Shown: positions 33,901-42,602 of the stretch, piece after piece
Numbering within the stretch: position 1 is the stretch's first letter
How the letters are laid out: each line of letters begins with the position of its first letter
Notes under the pieces: generated by a model
What the model saw: only the letters and a program-made list of their open reading frames with translations
The model's database searches: none
What the model was told of the DNA's origin: nothing
NCBI RefSeq assembly: GCF_021129305.1
Contig: NZ_JAJOMB010000007.1
Span: 62,001-126,000, forward strand
From: Kineosporia babensis
GTDB lineage: Bacteria > Actinomycetota > Actinomycetes > Actinomycetales > Kineosporiaceae
Direction of reading: 5' to 3'
Length of the DNA: 64,000 nucleotides
Made by a program: the position numbers and the translations under genes

Positions 33901-34694
33901 TCCACCGCAACCAGGCCGACCGAAAGCGTCGCCACCAGATCCAGTGCCGTTCCCGAAAGGAACGCGATCCGCAGCACCCGCACGGTGGCTGCCCGGTGCC
34001 GTTCCCCCACCTCGGCCAGCACCTCGACCTGACGATCGGCACGCCGGTAGGCCCGAAGCGTCACCAATCCCTGCACTACATCGAGGAAATGCGCCGAGAG
34101 CCGGGACATCAGCTGCCACTGCTGAGCCGCCCGCTTCTCCGTCAGCCAGCCCACCAGCGCAGCGAAAACCGGGATCAGCGGCAGCGTGAGCACGACGATC
34201 ACGGCCGAGCGGAAGTCCAGCAGGGCCAGGAGCACGATCACCGCAGGCGGCAGTAGCACCGCCGGAATCACCGCCGGCAGATAACGCGTGACGTACTTCT
34301 CCAGCGTGTCCGCACCGTTCGTGGCCAGCGCCGAAACCGTCCCCGGACCGGTCGTGGCCAGCTGCGACGGCGCCATCCGGAGCGCTGCCGCAACCAGCCG
34401 CCCACCCACCGCAACCCGAGCTCGTCCAGCCGCGGCAGCCGTCCGTTGATGCTCGAAAGCCCTTAACAGACTGCGGACAACCTTGATCGCAACGAAAGAG
34501 CCGACCGGAAGCCAAAGATCCTTACCGGAAGCGTAGGCGGTCACCGCCCAGGCGACCGCGATCAACTGACCGAGCAGGGCCAAGGCACCCAGGGCCGCCA
34601 GCCCGCCCAGCACCAGCGCATCGCGGCGCAGGCCCGGGACCAGCTGGAAAACCCTGGTATCGACCGGACCTCGGGGCCGAGGGGTAGTACTCAT
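30936..34694 (-). CDS. cydDC: Fused CydDC thiol/heme-related ABC exporter
   Basis: One 1252-residue polypeptide carrying both halves of the CydDC exporter needed to assemble cytochrome bd. The CydD half has a membrane domain (about 20-330) and a nucleotide-binding domain with Walker A TGPSGVGKTTLL, LSAGQRQRIAVARALV and VLLDEPSAHLDE. After a Gly/Ala-rich linker the CydC half begins near MNLALVLGTLSSLSG, with its own Walker A QGPSGCGKSTLAAL, LSAGERRRLALARALL and VLVLDEPAESLDAE. A second low-complexity insertion precedes the CydC nucleotide-binding domain. ATG 34694 overlaps the cydB stop by four bases. Fused CydDC is common in actinobacteria. Confidence 0.95.
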   Translation of the reverse strand: MSTTPRPRGPVDTRVFQLVPGLRRDALVLGGLAALGALALLGQLIAVAWAVTAYASGKDLWLPVGSFVAIKVVRSLLRAFEHQRTAAAAGRARVAVGGRLVAAALRMAPSQLATTGPGTVSALATNGADTLEKYVTRYLPAVIPAVLLPPAVIVLLALLDFRSAVIVVLTLPLIPVFAALVGWLTEKRAAQQWQLMSRLSAHFLDVVQGLVTLRAYRRADRQVEVLAEVGERHRAATVRVLRIAFLSGTALDLVATLSVGLVAVEAGLRVAAGELQLGTALVAILIAPEAYRPVRELGARFHESADATSILDEVGELLQAVPETGPVAEPASAPGGSISGGTSGGSLPSGVALVAEGLTVGAPGRAEPVLSGVGLWAFSGQITALTGPSGVGKTTLLRVLAGVLTPSAGSVRCGAPVVYLPQQPTFPLARTLREAVVAGWPEAPDQVIAEALRDAAASDWIAALPAGLDTSLGEDGRDLSAGQRQRIAVARALVQASRRLSVGAPIVLLDEPSAHLDEQTERAVLAGLRRRADQGACIVMVAHRPAAIAAADEVSQLWGVRPASGPAGGAQLQLGDNRLGGQGGRGGDVPVVAVARPEASNARSWENDSGLPGFGKAWADAKPARPWIPARFRRTSMNLALVLGTLSSLSGVALTAVAAWLLTKASFQPPVLTLTVAVVGVRLFAVTRPLFSYLDRVVAHDVALADLGKLRSRVYADLVPRVPGPALPRRGDLLTRLVDDVDAVGDSVLRWRRPAVVAAATVVVALIVAAVISPLAALAALPGLLLAGIIAPVVAGAGADQRAARTAEARAGYSQTVVEVLSGAEDVNALGAADSGVKPVRSAGRHAVEVDQVQVRRTALAELLRMAGAGLAVAGVMLAAVGAGGLSLEQFGVLALGTLALGDVTATLPDAVNARTRGRIAERRLNEVLETPPPSVEPVAETGAETGSGTGVLASGDAEGALAGASVAVGQRASLPVSAGAQLIPAQGSFPGEDAVLQELDRACGEGMDLDELLLSLGVVGRCGDHAPRVRLTDVTAGWNPDAEPVLRNLDLNLSPGFRIAVQGPSGCGKSTLAALVLKFLDPRGGRVSLGGENYQQLAGDRVREVVGLVSDDDHVFASTLRENLKLAKPGADDAELRVALTRARLGQWFNALPDGLDTWLGERGATLSAGERRRLALARALLADRPVLVLDEPAESLDAETAEAVLDDMLQASGGRSVLLVTHRGEGLGQVDQVLRLQEGRLQEGQLRAGT

Positions 34695-35692
34695 GCCGGG
34701 GTGGCCACCCGTTCGCTGCTGATCCGGCGACGGAAGACCCAGTACGAGAACGCCTGGTAGACCACCACCGCGGGCATGATGAACAGGGCCGCCCAGCTGA
34801 TCACCTCGAGCGAGAAGTCGGAAGTGACAGCACCTTCCATGGTGACCGACCAGGCCGGGTCCAGGCTGCTCGGCAGCAGAGTCGGCGCGTGCCAGGCCAC
34901 CGCCAGCGCAGTGGCCGCAGTGATGGTCAGTGATCCGCCGACGAAGGCCAGTCCCTCGCGGCGGAAGTAGGTGCCCAGCAGCGCCAGCAACGCGGGGGCC
35001 ATGATCAGCACGATGGCCACCTGCCCGGTCAGTGCGGCGACCACCAAAGAGCCTGCAGCCAGGGCGAAAGCCGTACGCAGGGCCAGCGGACGCGACCATT
35101 CCCGCAGCGGGCCGGTGGTGCGCAGACTCAGGAACTGGGCGCCCATCAGCAGCGCCATCAGCACCCCACCCAGCGCTCCGGCCGCGCCTTCCCAGGTGAA
35201 CAACGGAGCGAAACTGCGGGTCCAGGCCGAGGCCATCACCTCGCCCTCGGCATTGATCGCCAGCCCCTTGGCCAGCGCCGCGAACGAAGCCCCCCACAGC
35301 GCCACGACCAGCAGCGACGACCAGGCCATCACCCGATCGCAGCGCTGCTTCCAAAGCTCTTCGCCCGCGCCGTGGTACTTCCCGCGAAACTCCAGGGCCA
35401 CCCCGCGGGCGGCCAGCGCCAGCAGAATCACCACCATCGGCAGGTACAGGCCGGACAGCACGGCCGCGTACCACTCCGGGAAGATGGCGAACATCAGGCC
35501 GATCGCGGCGACCAGCCAGACCTCGTTGCCGTCCCAGGTCGGGGCGATGGTCTTCACCGCGGCGTCGCGCTCGTGCAGGGGCCGCCGGCCGAAACCGACG
35601 ATCATCCCGATGCCGAAGTCGAAGCCCTCCAGGACGAAGAACAGCACCCAGGCCAAGACGATCACGCCGAACCAGATCGTGGGCAGATCCAT
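34691..35692 (-). CDS. cydB: Cytochrome bd ubiquinol oxidase subunit II
   Basis: A 333-residue, roughly nine-helix CydB: MDLPTIWFGVIVLAWVLFFV then LEGFDFGIGMIVGF at the start, WDGNEVWLVAAIGLMFAIFP, and FEVISWAALFIMPAVVVYQA-type sequence at the end. It stabilises CydA and its hemes in the terminal oxidase of low-oxygen respiration. It starts 20 bp after cydA and overlaps cydDC by four bases, so cydABDC is one operon. Confidence 0.97.
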   Translation of the reverse strand: MDLPTIWFGVIVLAWVLFFVLEGFDFGIGMIVGFGRRPLHERDAAVKTIAPTWDGNEVWLVAAIGLMFAIFPEWYAAVLSGLYLPMVVILLALAARGVALEFRGKYHGAGEELWKQRCDRVMAWSSLLVVALWGASFAALAKGLAINAEGEVMASAWTRSFAPLFTWEGAAGALGGVLMALLMGAQFLSLRTTGPLREWSRPLALRTAFALAAGSLVVAALTGQVAIVLIMAPALLALLGTYFRREGLAFVGGSLTITAATALAVAWHAPTLLPSSLDPAWSVTMEGAVTSDFSLEVISWAALFIMPAVVVYQAFSYWVFRRRISSERVATPA

Positions 35693-35712
35693 GAGAAGTC
35701 CTGTCCTTTCTT

Positions 35713-37176
35713 TCAGTACGTGAGGACGAGGCGCTCGGCTTCGTCGGGATCGGCACCTTCGGGATCATTGGGGGACGCCTCGTGCCCGGCCTGCGGGGAC
35801 CCCGGCCCGGAGCGCACGAGGCGGCACATCAGACGCACCCAGACCACCGCCAGCACGCCGTAGACCACGGTGAAGGCCAGGATCGAGAGAACGACCTCGG
35901 TGGCGGTGACCCCGGCGCTGACGCCTTCCTCGGTGCGGAACAACCCGAAGGCGAGCCAGGGCTGGCGGGCGGTCTCGGTGAAGATCCAGCCGATCGCGTT
36001 GGCGGCCAACGGCATCAGCCCGATCAACACCGGGATCAGGACCGTGACCTTCCGGAGCCTCGCGTGGTGCAGGAAGGCCGGCAGGTCCCGGTCCTTGCGG
36101 GTGATGAACAGGTACAGCGCGGCCAGGGTCGCGGCGCCCATCCCGATGCCGATCATCAGCCGGAACGACCAGAACGCGACCGGCACCCAGGGCACGTAGT
36201 TGGCCTCGCCGTACTGCTGGGTGTACTGCGCCTGCAGGTCGTTGATGCCCTGCACGGTGCCGTTGAAGTCGTGGGTGGCCAGGAACGAGAGCAGCCCGGG
36301 GATGTCGATCTTGATCGAGGGCTCGGCCTCGCCCGGGCCGGCGTAGGAGAACAGCGAGAAAGGCGCGCCGCTGGTGGTGCTGTAGAGCGCCTCGGCGGCA
36401 GCCATCTTCATCGGCTGTACCTCGGTGATCACCACGCCCAGCCGGTCACCGGTGATCGCGGTGCCGATCCCGGCCAGCACCATGGTCCAGGCGCCGACCT
36501 TGCCCAGGATCCGCACGGCCGAGCGGTCCACCCCCGGGCGGCGCAGCTGGTTCCAGACCGAGATGGCCAGCAGCAGGGCGCCGCCGGTCATCAGGGCACC
36601 GGTGGCGGCGTGCGGGTAGGCGGCCAGGTTGAGCTCGTTGAACAGCAGCGTGCCGAAGTTCTCCAGCTCGGCCCGGCCGGTCTCGGCGTTGATCGAGTAG
36701 CCGATCGGGTTCTGCATGAACGAGTTGGCCGAGAGGATGATGAACGCCGACAGCTGGGTGCCGATCGCGACGATCCAGATGGTGGCCAGGTGCACCCCGC
36801 GCGGCAGCCGGTCCCAGCCGAAGAACCACAGGCCCAGGAAGGTGGCCTCGAGGAAGAAGGCGAGCATGCCCTCGATCGCCAGGGTCGGGCCGAACACGTC
36901 GCCGTAGAACCGGGCGAAGCTGCTCCAGTTCAGGCCGAACTGGAACTCCTGGACCAGGCCGGTGACCACGCCGACGGCGAAGGTGATCAGCAGCAGCTGC
37001 CCGCTGAGCACGGTGACCCGCTTCAGGTCGTCGCGGCGGGTGCGCAGCCAGGCGGTGTGGAACAGGGCGGTGAGCAGCGACAGGCTCATCGACAGCGGCA
37101 CGAACAGGTAGTGGTACACGGTGGTCACGGCGAACTGCAGCCGGGAGAGATCCGTGACGTCCAGCGGCCAGTCCAT
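35713..37176 (-). CDS. cydA: Cytochrome bd ubiquinol oxidase subunit I
   Basis: A 487-residue quinol-oxidising subunit with hemes b558, b595 and d. Visible family features are LSRLQFAVTTVYHYLFVPLS (heme ligand His near 20), GLVQEFQFGLNW, LFFLEATFLGLWFFGW-like sequence, IGTQLSAFIILSANSFMQNP, and ETARQPWLAFG, equivalent to GRQPW of the quinol site. The Q-loop is short, as usual in actinobacteria. ATG 37176 matches the family start MDWPLDVTDLSRLQ; the longer frame adds an unrelated leader. The promoter region is shared with blaI and contains BlaI-type repeats. Confidence 0.97.
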   Translation of the reverse strand: MDWPLDVTDLSRLQFAVTTVYHYLFVPLSMSLSLLTALFHTAWLRTRRDDLKRVTVLSGQLLLITFAVGVVTGLVQEFQFGLNWSSFARFYGDVFGPTLAIEGMLAFFLEATFLGLWFFGWDRLPRGVHLATIWIVAIGTQLSAFIILSANSFMQNPIGYSINAETGRAELENFGTLLFNELNLAAYPHAATGALMTGGALLLAISVWNQLRRPGVDRSAVRILGKVGAWTMVLAGIGTAITGDRLGVVITEVQPMKMAAAEALYSTTSGAPFSLFSYAGPGEAEPSIKIDIPGLLSFLATHDFNGTVQGINDLQAQYTQQYGEANYVPWVPVAFWSFRLMIGIGMGAATLAALYLFITRKDRDLPAFLHHARLRKVTVLIPVLIGLMPLAANAIGWIFTETARQPWLAFGLFRTEEGVSAGVTATEVVLSILAFTVVYGVLAVVWVRLMCRLVRSGPGSPQAGHEASPNDPEGADPDEAERLVLTY

Positions 37177-37241
37177 GGCAAACGTGCCCTTCGGCTCGGT
37201 GATGCGGGGACGATGAGCACTACCCACCATCTACGACAGAG

Positions 37242-37312
37242 TGTAGTACGACGATTGGTCGTACTACAGCGGGGAGTACTACCTCTGGACGTACTACGCT
37301 TCCTCGTACGCT
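37242..37312. promoter_or_regulatory. BlaI-type operator array between cydA and blaI
   Basis: TGTAGTACGAC (37242-37252) and GTCGTACTACA (37258-37268) form a perfect 11-bp inverted repeat with a 5-bp spacer. The half-site GTACTAC then recurs at 37261, 37276 and 37291, with a decayed GTACGCT at 37306, all exactly 15 bp apart. BlaI/MecI family operators are built from TACTACA/TGTAGTA-like arms, so the adjacent BlaI is the probable ligand. The array lies 66 bp before cydA and 20 bp before blaI, so it can control both directions. Confidence 0.75.
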
Positions 37313-37331
37313 GCTGCCGCCGAAAGGTAGG

Positions 37332-37712
37332 ATGATCGCCGTGAGCCTGGGTCATCTCGAACGCGACGTCATGGACTGCCTGTGGTCCGCACCGGCCCCG
37401 ATGACGGTGCGAGACGTGCACGCCGCCCTGGGCGAGCAGCGCGAGGTGGCCTACACCACGGTGATGACGGTGCTGCAGCGGCTGGCCAAGAAGGGCCTGG
37501 CCCAGCAGACCAAGGACGGCAAGGCGCACCTGTACTCGGCGTCCGAGTCGCGGGAGCAGATGGCCGCCGAGCTGATGATGGACGCGCTGGGCGACGTCGG
37601 CGGGGCACAGGCCCGGCAGGCCGCCCTGCTGCACTTCGTCGGCCGGATGTCGCCGAAAGAGACGGAACTCCTGAAGGCTGCGCTCAGCGGTTCGCCGGAA
37701 CGCGCTCCGTGA
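37332..37712 (+). CDS. blaI: BlaI/MecI/CopY family transcriptional repressor
   Basis: A 126-residue repressor with the BlaI winged helix: LGHLERDVMDCLWSAPAPMT, VRDVHAALGEQREVAYTTVM, TVLQRLAKKGLAQQTKDGK, then the dimerisation helices (LMMDALGDVGGAQARQAALL). BlaI binds a palindromic operator as a dimer and is cleaved or released when its membrane peptidase partner is activated. The partner gene follows after 7 bp. ATG 37332 or GTG 37341 could be the start; AGG spacing favours the latter. In M. tuberculosis the homologue (Rv1846c) controls genes beyond beta-lactamase; no beta-lactamase lies in this window. Confidence 0.94.
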   Translation: MIAVSLGHLERDVMDCLWSAPAPMTVRDVHAALGEQREVAYTTVMTVLQRLAKKGLAQQTKDGKAHLYSASESREQMAAELMMDALGDVGGAQARQAALLHFVGRMSPKETELLKAALSGSPERAP

Positions 37713-37719
37713 CCACCCG

Positions 37720-38742
37720 ATGAGTACCCCGGCCTGGCTCTGGCTGCTCGCGATCACGCTGACCTGGCCGGTGCCGGTCCTGCTGGCGCGGGCCCGCCGC
37801 CTGCTCACCGTGCCCCGCGCCGCCGTAGTGCTCTGGCAGGCAGTGGCGGTCGCCGCCCTCCTGGCCGTTTTCGGCGCCTCCCTGGCCACGATCCAGGCAC
37901 TGGTCATCGGCCTGTTCGTCCGTAACTCCGCGGGCGGTCCCGGACTACGCGACATCGACCCCACCGGCGTGATGCATCTGACCATCGCCGTCGGGCTCCT
38001 CCTGCTCACCGCCCTGGCCCTGGTCAAGCTCAACTACGTGGGCATCCAGGTGGCCCGTCGGCTGCGCCGGCACCGCCGTCGACATCGGGACCTGGTCGAT
38101 CTGCTGGCCAGAACCGGAATTGGGGACGAGTCGACGTCACCGGAAGATGTCCGGGTCCTGGAGAGCGGCGAGCGGGCTTACGCGTACTGCCTGCCCGGCC
38201 GCGACGCCCGGGTGATCATCAGCGATGCCGCCCTGCGGGACCTCACACCGGAACAGGTCGCGGCCGTGATCGAGCACGAGCGAGCGCATCTGCGGGCCCG
38301 GCACGACCTGCTGCTGGAGTTCTTCACCGTGCTCTACGAGGCAGCCGGGCGCCGGGCCGGTACCGAAGCCGCGCTGGAACAGAGCGCGGTGCTGGTGGAA
38401 CTGCTGGCCGACGACGCGGCCCGCCGCCTGTACGGCCCGCAGCCTCTGATCGCCGCACTGGCCACGATGGGCAGCAGCACCCCGCTGGAAAGCCCGGCCG
38501 CACCCAAGTCCTCACCGGTGGTGGGCCGGAGCGACTCGTCCGCGCCCGACGTCGAGGGCCTGACCGAAGTCACCGCCCTCGGCGTCCTGCCCCGGCTGCA
38601 GCGACTGGTCGACGCACCGGTCTCGATCGCGCCGCGCGGCCTCGCGGCGGCTGTGTACTCGCTGGCCGTGGCGCTGATCGCGGTGCCCACGGTGGCGCTG
38701 GCCCTGCCCTGGCTGCTGAACACCTACGAGAGCGTGCGCTGA
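37720..38742 (+). CDS. M56 family membrane metallopeptidase (BlaR1-like, no sensor domain)
   Basis: A 340-residue M56 peptidase. Three or four N-terminal helices (about 2-20, 38-66, 88-108) lead to the cytoplasmic zinc-protease domain with HERAH at about residues 186-190 (VAAVIEHERAHLRARHDLLL), then a last helix near the C-terminus (AVALIAVPTVALALPWLL). The penicillin-binding sensor domain of staphylococcal BlaR1 is missing, as in Rv1845c of M. tuberculosis, so the signal must reach it in another way. It lies directly behind blaI and should inactivate that repressor. Confidence 0.92.
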   Translation: MSTPAWLWLLAITLTWPVPVLLARARRLLTVPRAAVVLWQAVAVAALLAVFGASLATIQALVIGLFVRNSAGGPGLRDIDPTGVMHLTIAVGLLLLTALALVKLNYVGIQVARRLRRHRRRHRDLVDLLARTGIGDESTSPEDVRVLESGERAYAYCLPGRDARVIISDAALRDLTPEQVAAVIEHERAHLRARHDLLLEFFTVLYEAAGRRAGTEAALEQSAVLVELLADDAARRLYGPQPLIAALATMGSSTPLESPAAPKSSPVVGRSDSSAPDVEGLTEVTALGVLPRLQRLVDAPVSIAPRGLAAAVYSLAVALIAVPTVALALPWLLNTYESVR

Positions 38743-39347
38743 AGCCGCCTCCCGACGCCGCCGACATCGTTTCGTGCAATCCAACGTGACGGTGTCGCTA
38801 CTTAACGTAGTGCCACCGGGCCTTGTCGGATCGGCCACAACGCTTAGCCTCGCCTTTTCGGCGAATTCCGGAAATTGGATCTTCTGGCTTTGACCGATAG
38901 TTAACGCGGCGCTTTACCGGAGATCACACCCGTCACTCCAGACAACAGACGTTGCACCGGCACCGCATCCAAGGGGCCTCGGAATTTCAGGTGGACGGAA
39001 TTACCGACCCCCACCTCCGCAATTGGCCGCTGCATTCTCAATCAGATTGAACTTCAGCGCCTGGCGGAACACCAGGCTATCGGAGTAGGCGGCAATCCCA
39101 CCCGACACCCCCGGCGGCCTGCGGCGTTGGTCGAACGACATTCTGCCGTCCAATTCCGCTATTTCACTGTTCAGCGGCGCGAAGGCCTGGTTAAGTACAT
39201 CCAGCCGCGACTAGTCACTTACGCACAGCTACGAACCAGAGGCTGATTCTCTGGTACATTCCCGGGCACCCGGGGCGGCGGAACGAAAAACTCTCGACGG
39301 GCAGGCCCGAATTCGTCTTCGGGTCGGCACAAGCCACGGAGGATCCG
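38743..39347. other. Long intergenic leader upstream of the conservon
   Basis: 605 bp with no credible gene; it is distinctly richer in A and T than the flanking genes. Near its end are a hairpin, ACCAGAG (39235-39241) with CTCTGGT (39249-39255), and CCCGGG repeats around 39261-39276, followed by GGAGGA (39338-39343) for the conservon kinase. The length and structure suggest a long 5' untranslated leader, but I could not match it to a known riboswitch. Confidence 0.5.
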
Positions 39348-42300
39348 TTGACTGCGGTCCAGCACGAGCCGGCACAACTCGGCTCCGGTCGCCCGGCTGC
39401 TCCCGCACCGCAAGGCAGTGGCCGATCCGGTTTTCCCGAGCCGCGGCACTCGGTCGTCGGCCCCTCCGGCGCCGGCCGCCGGGCGGGCGGCAGCACAGTC
39501 GGCCGGCGGGTCGCCCGGATCCTGGCTCTGCCCGCCGTGGTGATCCTGCTGCTGCTGGGTGTGCTCTCGGCGCAGCAGATCGCCAGCTACCGCGAGGCCT
39601 CGTCCACCGCCGACGCGGTGCGTCTCTCGCTGGAGATGCAGACTCTGGTCAGCGCCCTGCAGACCGAGCGCGGGGTGACCGCCGCGGTGCAGGGCGGCAA
39701 CGACAGCTTCACCCCGGAGCTGGCCCCGGCCCGCACCCAGGTCGACGCCCAGCGCGGGGTGGTCCAGGGCCTGGTCGGCAACGGTGAGTCCGGTCAGGTC
39801 GCCGCCGCGCTCAGCCAGCTGGACGGGCTCTCGGCGATCCGGGCCACCACCGATGCCGGGCAGAGCGTCGAGAGCGCCGAGCGCGCCGCCACTTTCGACT
39901 ACTACAGCGAGCGGATCGCGGCGCTGGCCCAGGTCGATCTCGGCCTGGCCAACAGCGACGACACCGAGCTGCGCCGGGGGCTGACCGCCTTCCGTTCGCT
40001 GCAGCTGGCGATCGAGGGGATGTCCGCCGAGCGCGCCTTCCTGAACGGGGTGTACTCGGCCGGCGGCTTCAACGGCGACGAGTTCGTCCGGCTGGCCGAG
40101 CTGCGCGCCGAGTACCAGTACTCCCTGGACCAGTTCGACGAGTACGCCACCCCGCAGCAGCGCGAGTCGCTGGCCTTCATCTTCTCCACCGGCGCGGCCC
40201 AGGTGGTGCAGGCCTTCGAGCAGACCGCGCTGGAGGCCGGCGACGGCCGGCACCTGAACGTGAACCCGCAGTCGTGGTGGTCGGGCATGGGCACCCTGCT
40301 CGACGACGCGAACCAGCTCGAGCAGCACGTCGGCTCGCAGATCCAGCTGCGCGCGCACGAGTTGCAGCAGGAGGCCGCGCAGCGGATCGGGCTGCTGCTG
40401 GGCGGGGTGGTGGTCTGCTTCGCCGGCTCGGTCTACCTGTCGGCCCTGGCCTCGTTGTCGATCACCCGCCCGCTGGCCGCGCTGGCCGCCGAGGCCGACG
40501 ACCTGGCCGCCAAGCGGCTGCCGGAGGCCGTGCGCCGGGCCCAGACCGCCGACCCGGACACGCCTGCGCAGCGCCCGGCCCCGGTCACGGTGCCCGACCG
40601 GGCCACCGACGAGATCCGTTCGGTGGCAACCGCTCTGGACCGGCTGCAGGGCGCGGCCTACGACCTGGCCACCGAGCAGGCCGAGCAGCGCCGCGACACC
40701 ATCGAGTCGCTGGCCAACCTGGGCCGGCGCAACCAGAACCTGATCCGCCGCCAGCTCGGCTTCATCACCTCGCTGGAGCGCGAGGAGGTGGACCCGAACG
40801 CGCTGGCCAACCTGTTCGAGCTGGACCACCTGGCCACCCGGATGCGGCGCAACGCCGCCAGCCTGCTGGTCCTGGTCGATGCCTCCAGCCCGCGCACCTG
40901 GTCGCAGACCGTCCCGGTGTCGGACGTGATCCGGGCCGCGGTCTCGGAGGTGGAGGAGTACCGCCGGGTCGCGCTGCGCCGGGTGGACGAGGCGAACGTG
41001 GTGGGCAGCGCGATCGGCTCGGTCGCGCACCTGCTGTCGGAACTGATCGAGAACGGCCTGACCTTCTCGCCGCCGGACAGCGAGGTCGAGGTGCAGGGCC
41101 GGCGGATCCCCGACGGCTACCTGATCGCGATCACCGACCAGGGCGTCGGGATGAACCCCGAGGAACTGCGCATCGCCAACAGCCGGCTGCGTGGTGAGGG
41201 TGACTTCATCGCCGCTCCCACCCGTTTCCTCGGGCACTTCGTGGTCGGAAAGCTGGCCCGGGACACCGGTGTCCGGGTCGAGCTGCTGCCCTCCCCGGTC
41301 ACCGGGGTCACCGCCCGGATCACCTTGCCCGCGGCCCTGCTGGCCACCTCGCTGTCGGTCGAGGTGCGTTCGCTGAACGAGTCCTCGCCCGGAATCGTCG
41401 CCGGTGAGCCGGCCCAGCTGCTGGCCCTGCCCCGGCTGGACGACCTGGACGGACTGGACGATCTCGGCGGCCTGGAGCGGATCGAGCCGATCGACCGGGT
41501 CCCCGACGACGCGCGGGAACTGCTCGACCACGGGCTCGGCAGCGTTCCCGAGGCCGAGTCGGACTTCCAGGAGACCGGTCTGGACCACCAGGGCATGGCC
41601 GGCCCGATCCGCCGTGACCCGGGCACGTCGTTCGGCAGCGACACCTACCCGGGTGGGCAGCGCCGCAACCGGCGCGCTCCGGAGCCGGGCACCCTGCCGG
41701 GCGGGATCGGCATCGGCCCAGCGGCCAACCCGGCGGCCGGCCCGCAGAACGTTCAGGACGCACAGGTCCGGGGCATCACCTCGGACATCTCCTATCCCTC
41801 GGGTGTGGATCTGCCGGTCATCGAGCCCGAGATCGAGGCTGCCCCGGCGGTACCCACCGGCAAGACCCCGGCGCACCGGGTGGACACCGACCCGAACGGC
41901 CTGCCTGCGCTGGGCGAGGACGTCGACGGCGAGGGTCCCGATCGGCTCACCGGCACCCCGCGCTGGGCCAAGCCGGGTGACTTGTTCGCCCGGCAGTTCG
42001 GCCCGCGCTCGCCCGAGGAGCAGGCCGCCAAGGACGCCGCCCGCCGACGGCGCGACGCCCCGGACAACTTCACCGACCTTCGCACCCCGGCCACCGGGAT
42101 CACCTCTCCCGCAGCCGGTTCCCGGCCTGCAAATGCTGGGCCGGGTAGTTCTGGGCCTAGTAGTTCTGGGCTGGGCGGTTCGATGCCGGGCGGGCACCGT
42201 CCCACCGGTGCGCTGCGGCCCGCTCAGGCTCGGCCGGTGAACGCCCTCGGCCCCGGTTCGGCGACTCGCCGCGAGGTCCGGGTGGCGGGCCCGGCCGATC

Positions 42301-42602
42301 CGGCCACCGGCGGGCTGACGCTTCCGTCCGAGCGCACCCAGAACGGCCTGCGCAAGCGGGTGCCCCGCAACAAGCGCCAGGGTGAGCTGCATGCGGACGG
42401 GGCGGCGCGCTCGCGACGGGTGATCGACCTGGACGCGCGCACCGACTCCAACGCCCCCCGGCCGGTACAGCCACAGACGGTGGCCGACTCCCCCGCCGAT
42501 GTCAGTGCCCGCCTGACCGCACTGCGCGCAGGGATGCGCCGGGGTCAGGCCAGCAGTTCCCAGGAGTCTGTCGCCGACGAACGAGGAATGAGCGAGCGAT
42601 GA
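39348..42602 (+). CDS. cvnA: Conservon sensor kinase-like protein with nitrate/nitrite-sensing domain
   Basis: A 1084-residue membrane protein. The TTG start at 39348 is fixed by GGAGGA four bases upstream. Layout: basic N-terminus, helix at about 56-78, extracellular NIT-type four-helix sensor domain (about 85-330), second helix at 346-370, HAMP-like segment, a histidine-kinase-like helical region (GRRNQNLIRRQLGFITSLER) and an HATPase_c domain (HLLSELIENGLTFSPPDSEV near 560; GVGMNPEEL). No ordinary phospho-accepting His box is evident, as in other CvnA proteins. From about 700 to the end it is low-complexity and probably disordered. Its stop overlaps the roadblock gene (ATGA). CvnA proteins act with CvnB-D in G-protein-like signalling. 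Confidence 0.93.
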   Translation: MTAVQHEPAQLGSGRPAAPAPQGSGRSGFPEPRHSVVGPSGAGRRAGGSTVGRRVARILALPAVVILLLLGVLSAQQIASYREASSTADAVRLSLEMQTLVSALQTERGVTAAVQGGNDSFTPELAPARTQVDAQRGVVQGLVGNGESGQVAAALSQLDGLSAIRATTDAGQSVESAERAATFDYYSERIAALAQVDLGLANSDDTELRRGLTAFRSLQLAIEGMSAERAFLNGVYSAGGFNGDEFVRLAELRAEYQYSLDQFDEYATPQQRESLAFIFSTGAAQVVQAFEQTALEAGDGRHLNVNPQSWWSGMGTLLDDANQLEQHVGSQIQLRAHELQQEAAQRIGLLLGGVVVCFAGSVYLSALASLSITRPLAALAAEADDLAAKRLPEAVRRAQTADPDTPAQRPAPVTVPDRATDEIRSVATALDRLQGAAYDLATEQAEQRRDTIESLANLGRRNQNLIRRQLGFITSLEREEVDPNALANLFELDHLATRMRRNAASLLVLVDASSPRTWSQTVPVSDVIRAAVSEVEEYRRVALRRVDEANVVGSAIGSVAHLLSELIENGLTFSPPDSEVEVQGRRIPDGYLIAITDQGVGMNPEELRIANSRLRGEGDFIAAPTRFLGHFVVGKLARDTGVRVELLPSPVTGVTARITLPAALLATSLSVEVRSLNESSPGIVAGEPAQLLALPRLDDLDGLDDLGGLERIEPIDRVPDDARELLDHGLGSVPEAESDFQETGLDHQGMAGPIRRDPGTSFGSDTYPGGQRRNRRAPEPGTLPGGIGIGPAANPAAGPQNVQDAQVRGITSDISYPSGVDLPVIEPEIEAAPAVPTGKTPAHRVDTDPNGLPALGEDVDGEGPDRLTGTPRWAKPGDLFARQFGPRSPEEQAAKDAARRRRDAPDNFTDLRTPATGITSPAAGSRPANAGPGSSGPSSSGLGGSMPGGHRPTGALRPAQARPVNALGPGSATRREVRVAGPADPATGGLTLPSERTQNGLRKRVPRNKRQGELHADGAARSRRVIDLDARTDSNAPRPVQPQTVADSPADVSARLTALRAGMRRGQASSSQESVADERGMSER

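Noticed and set aside
39180-39347. c-di-GMP riboswitch in the conservon leader
   Set aside because: A GCACAG string and hairpins are present, but the other conserved GEMM blocks are missing.
39219-42392. 1057-codon frame on the minus strand
   Set aside because: It is the complement of the conservon kinase gene; the translation is repetitive GQ/RD-rich sequence without motifs.
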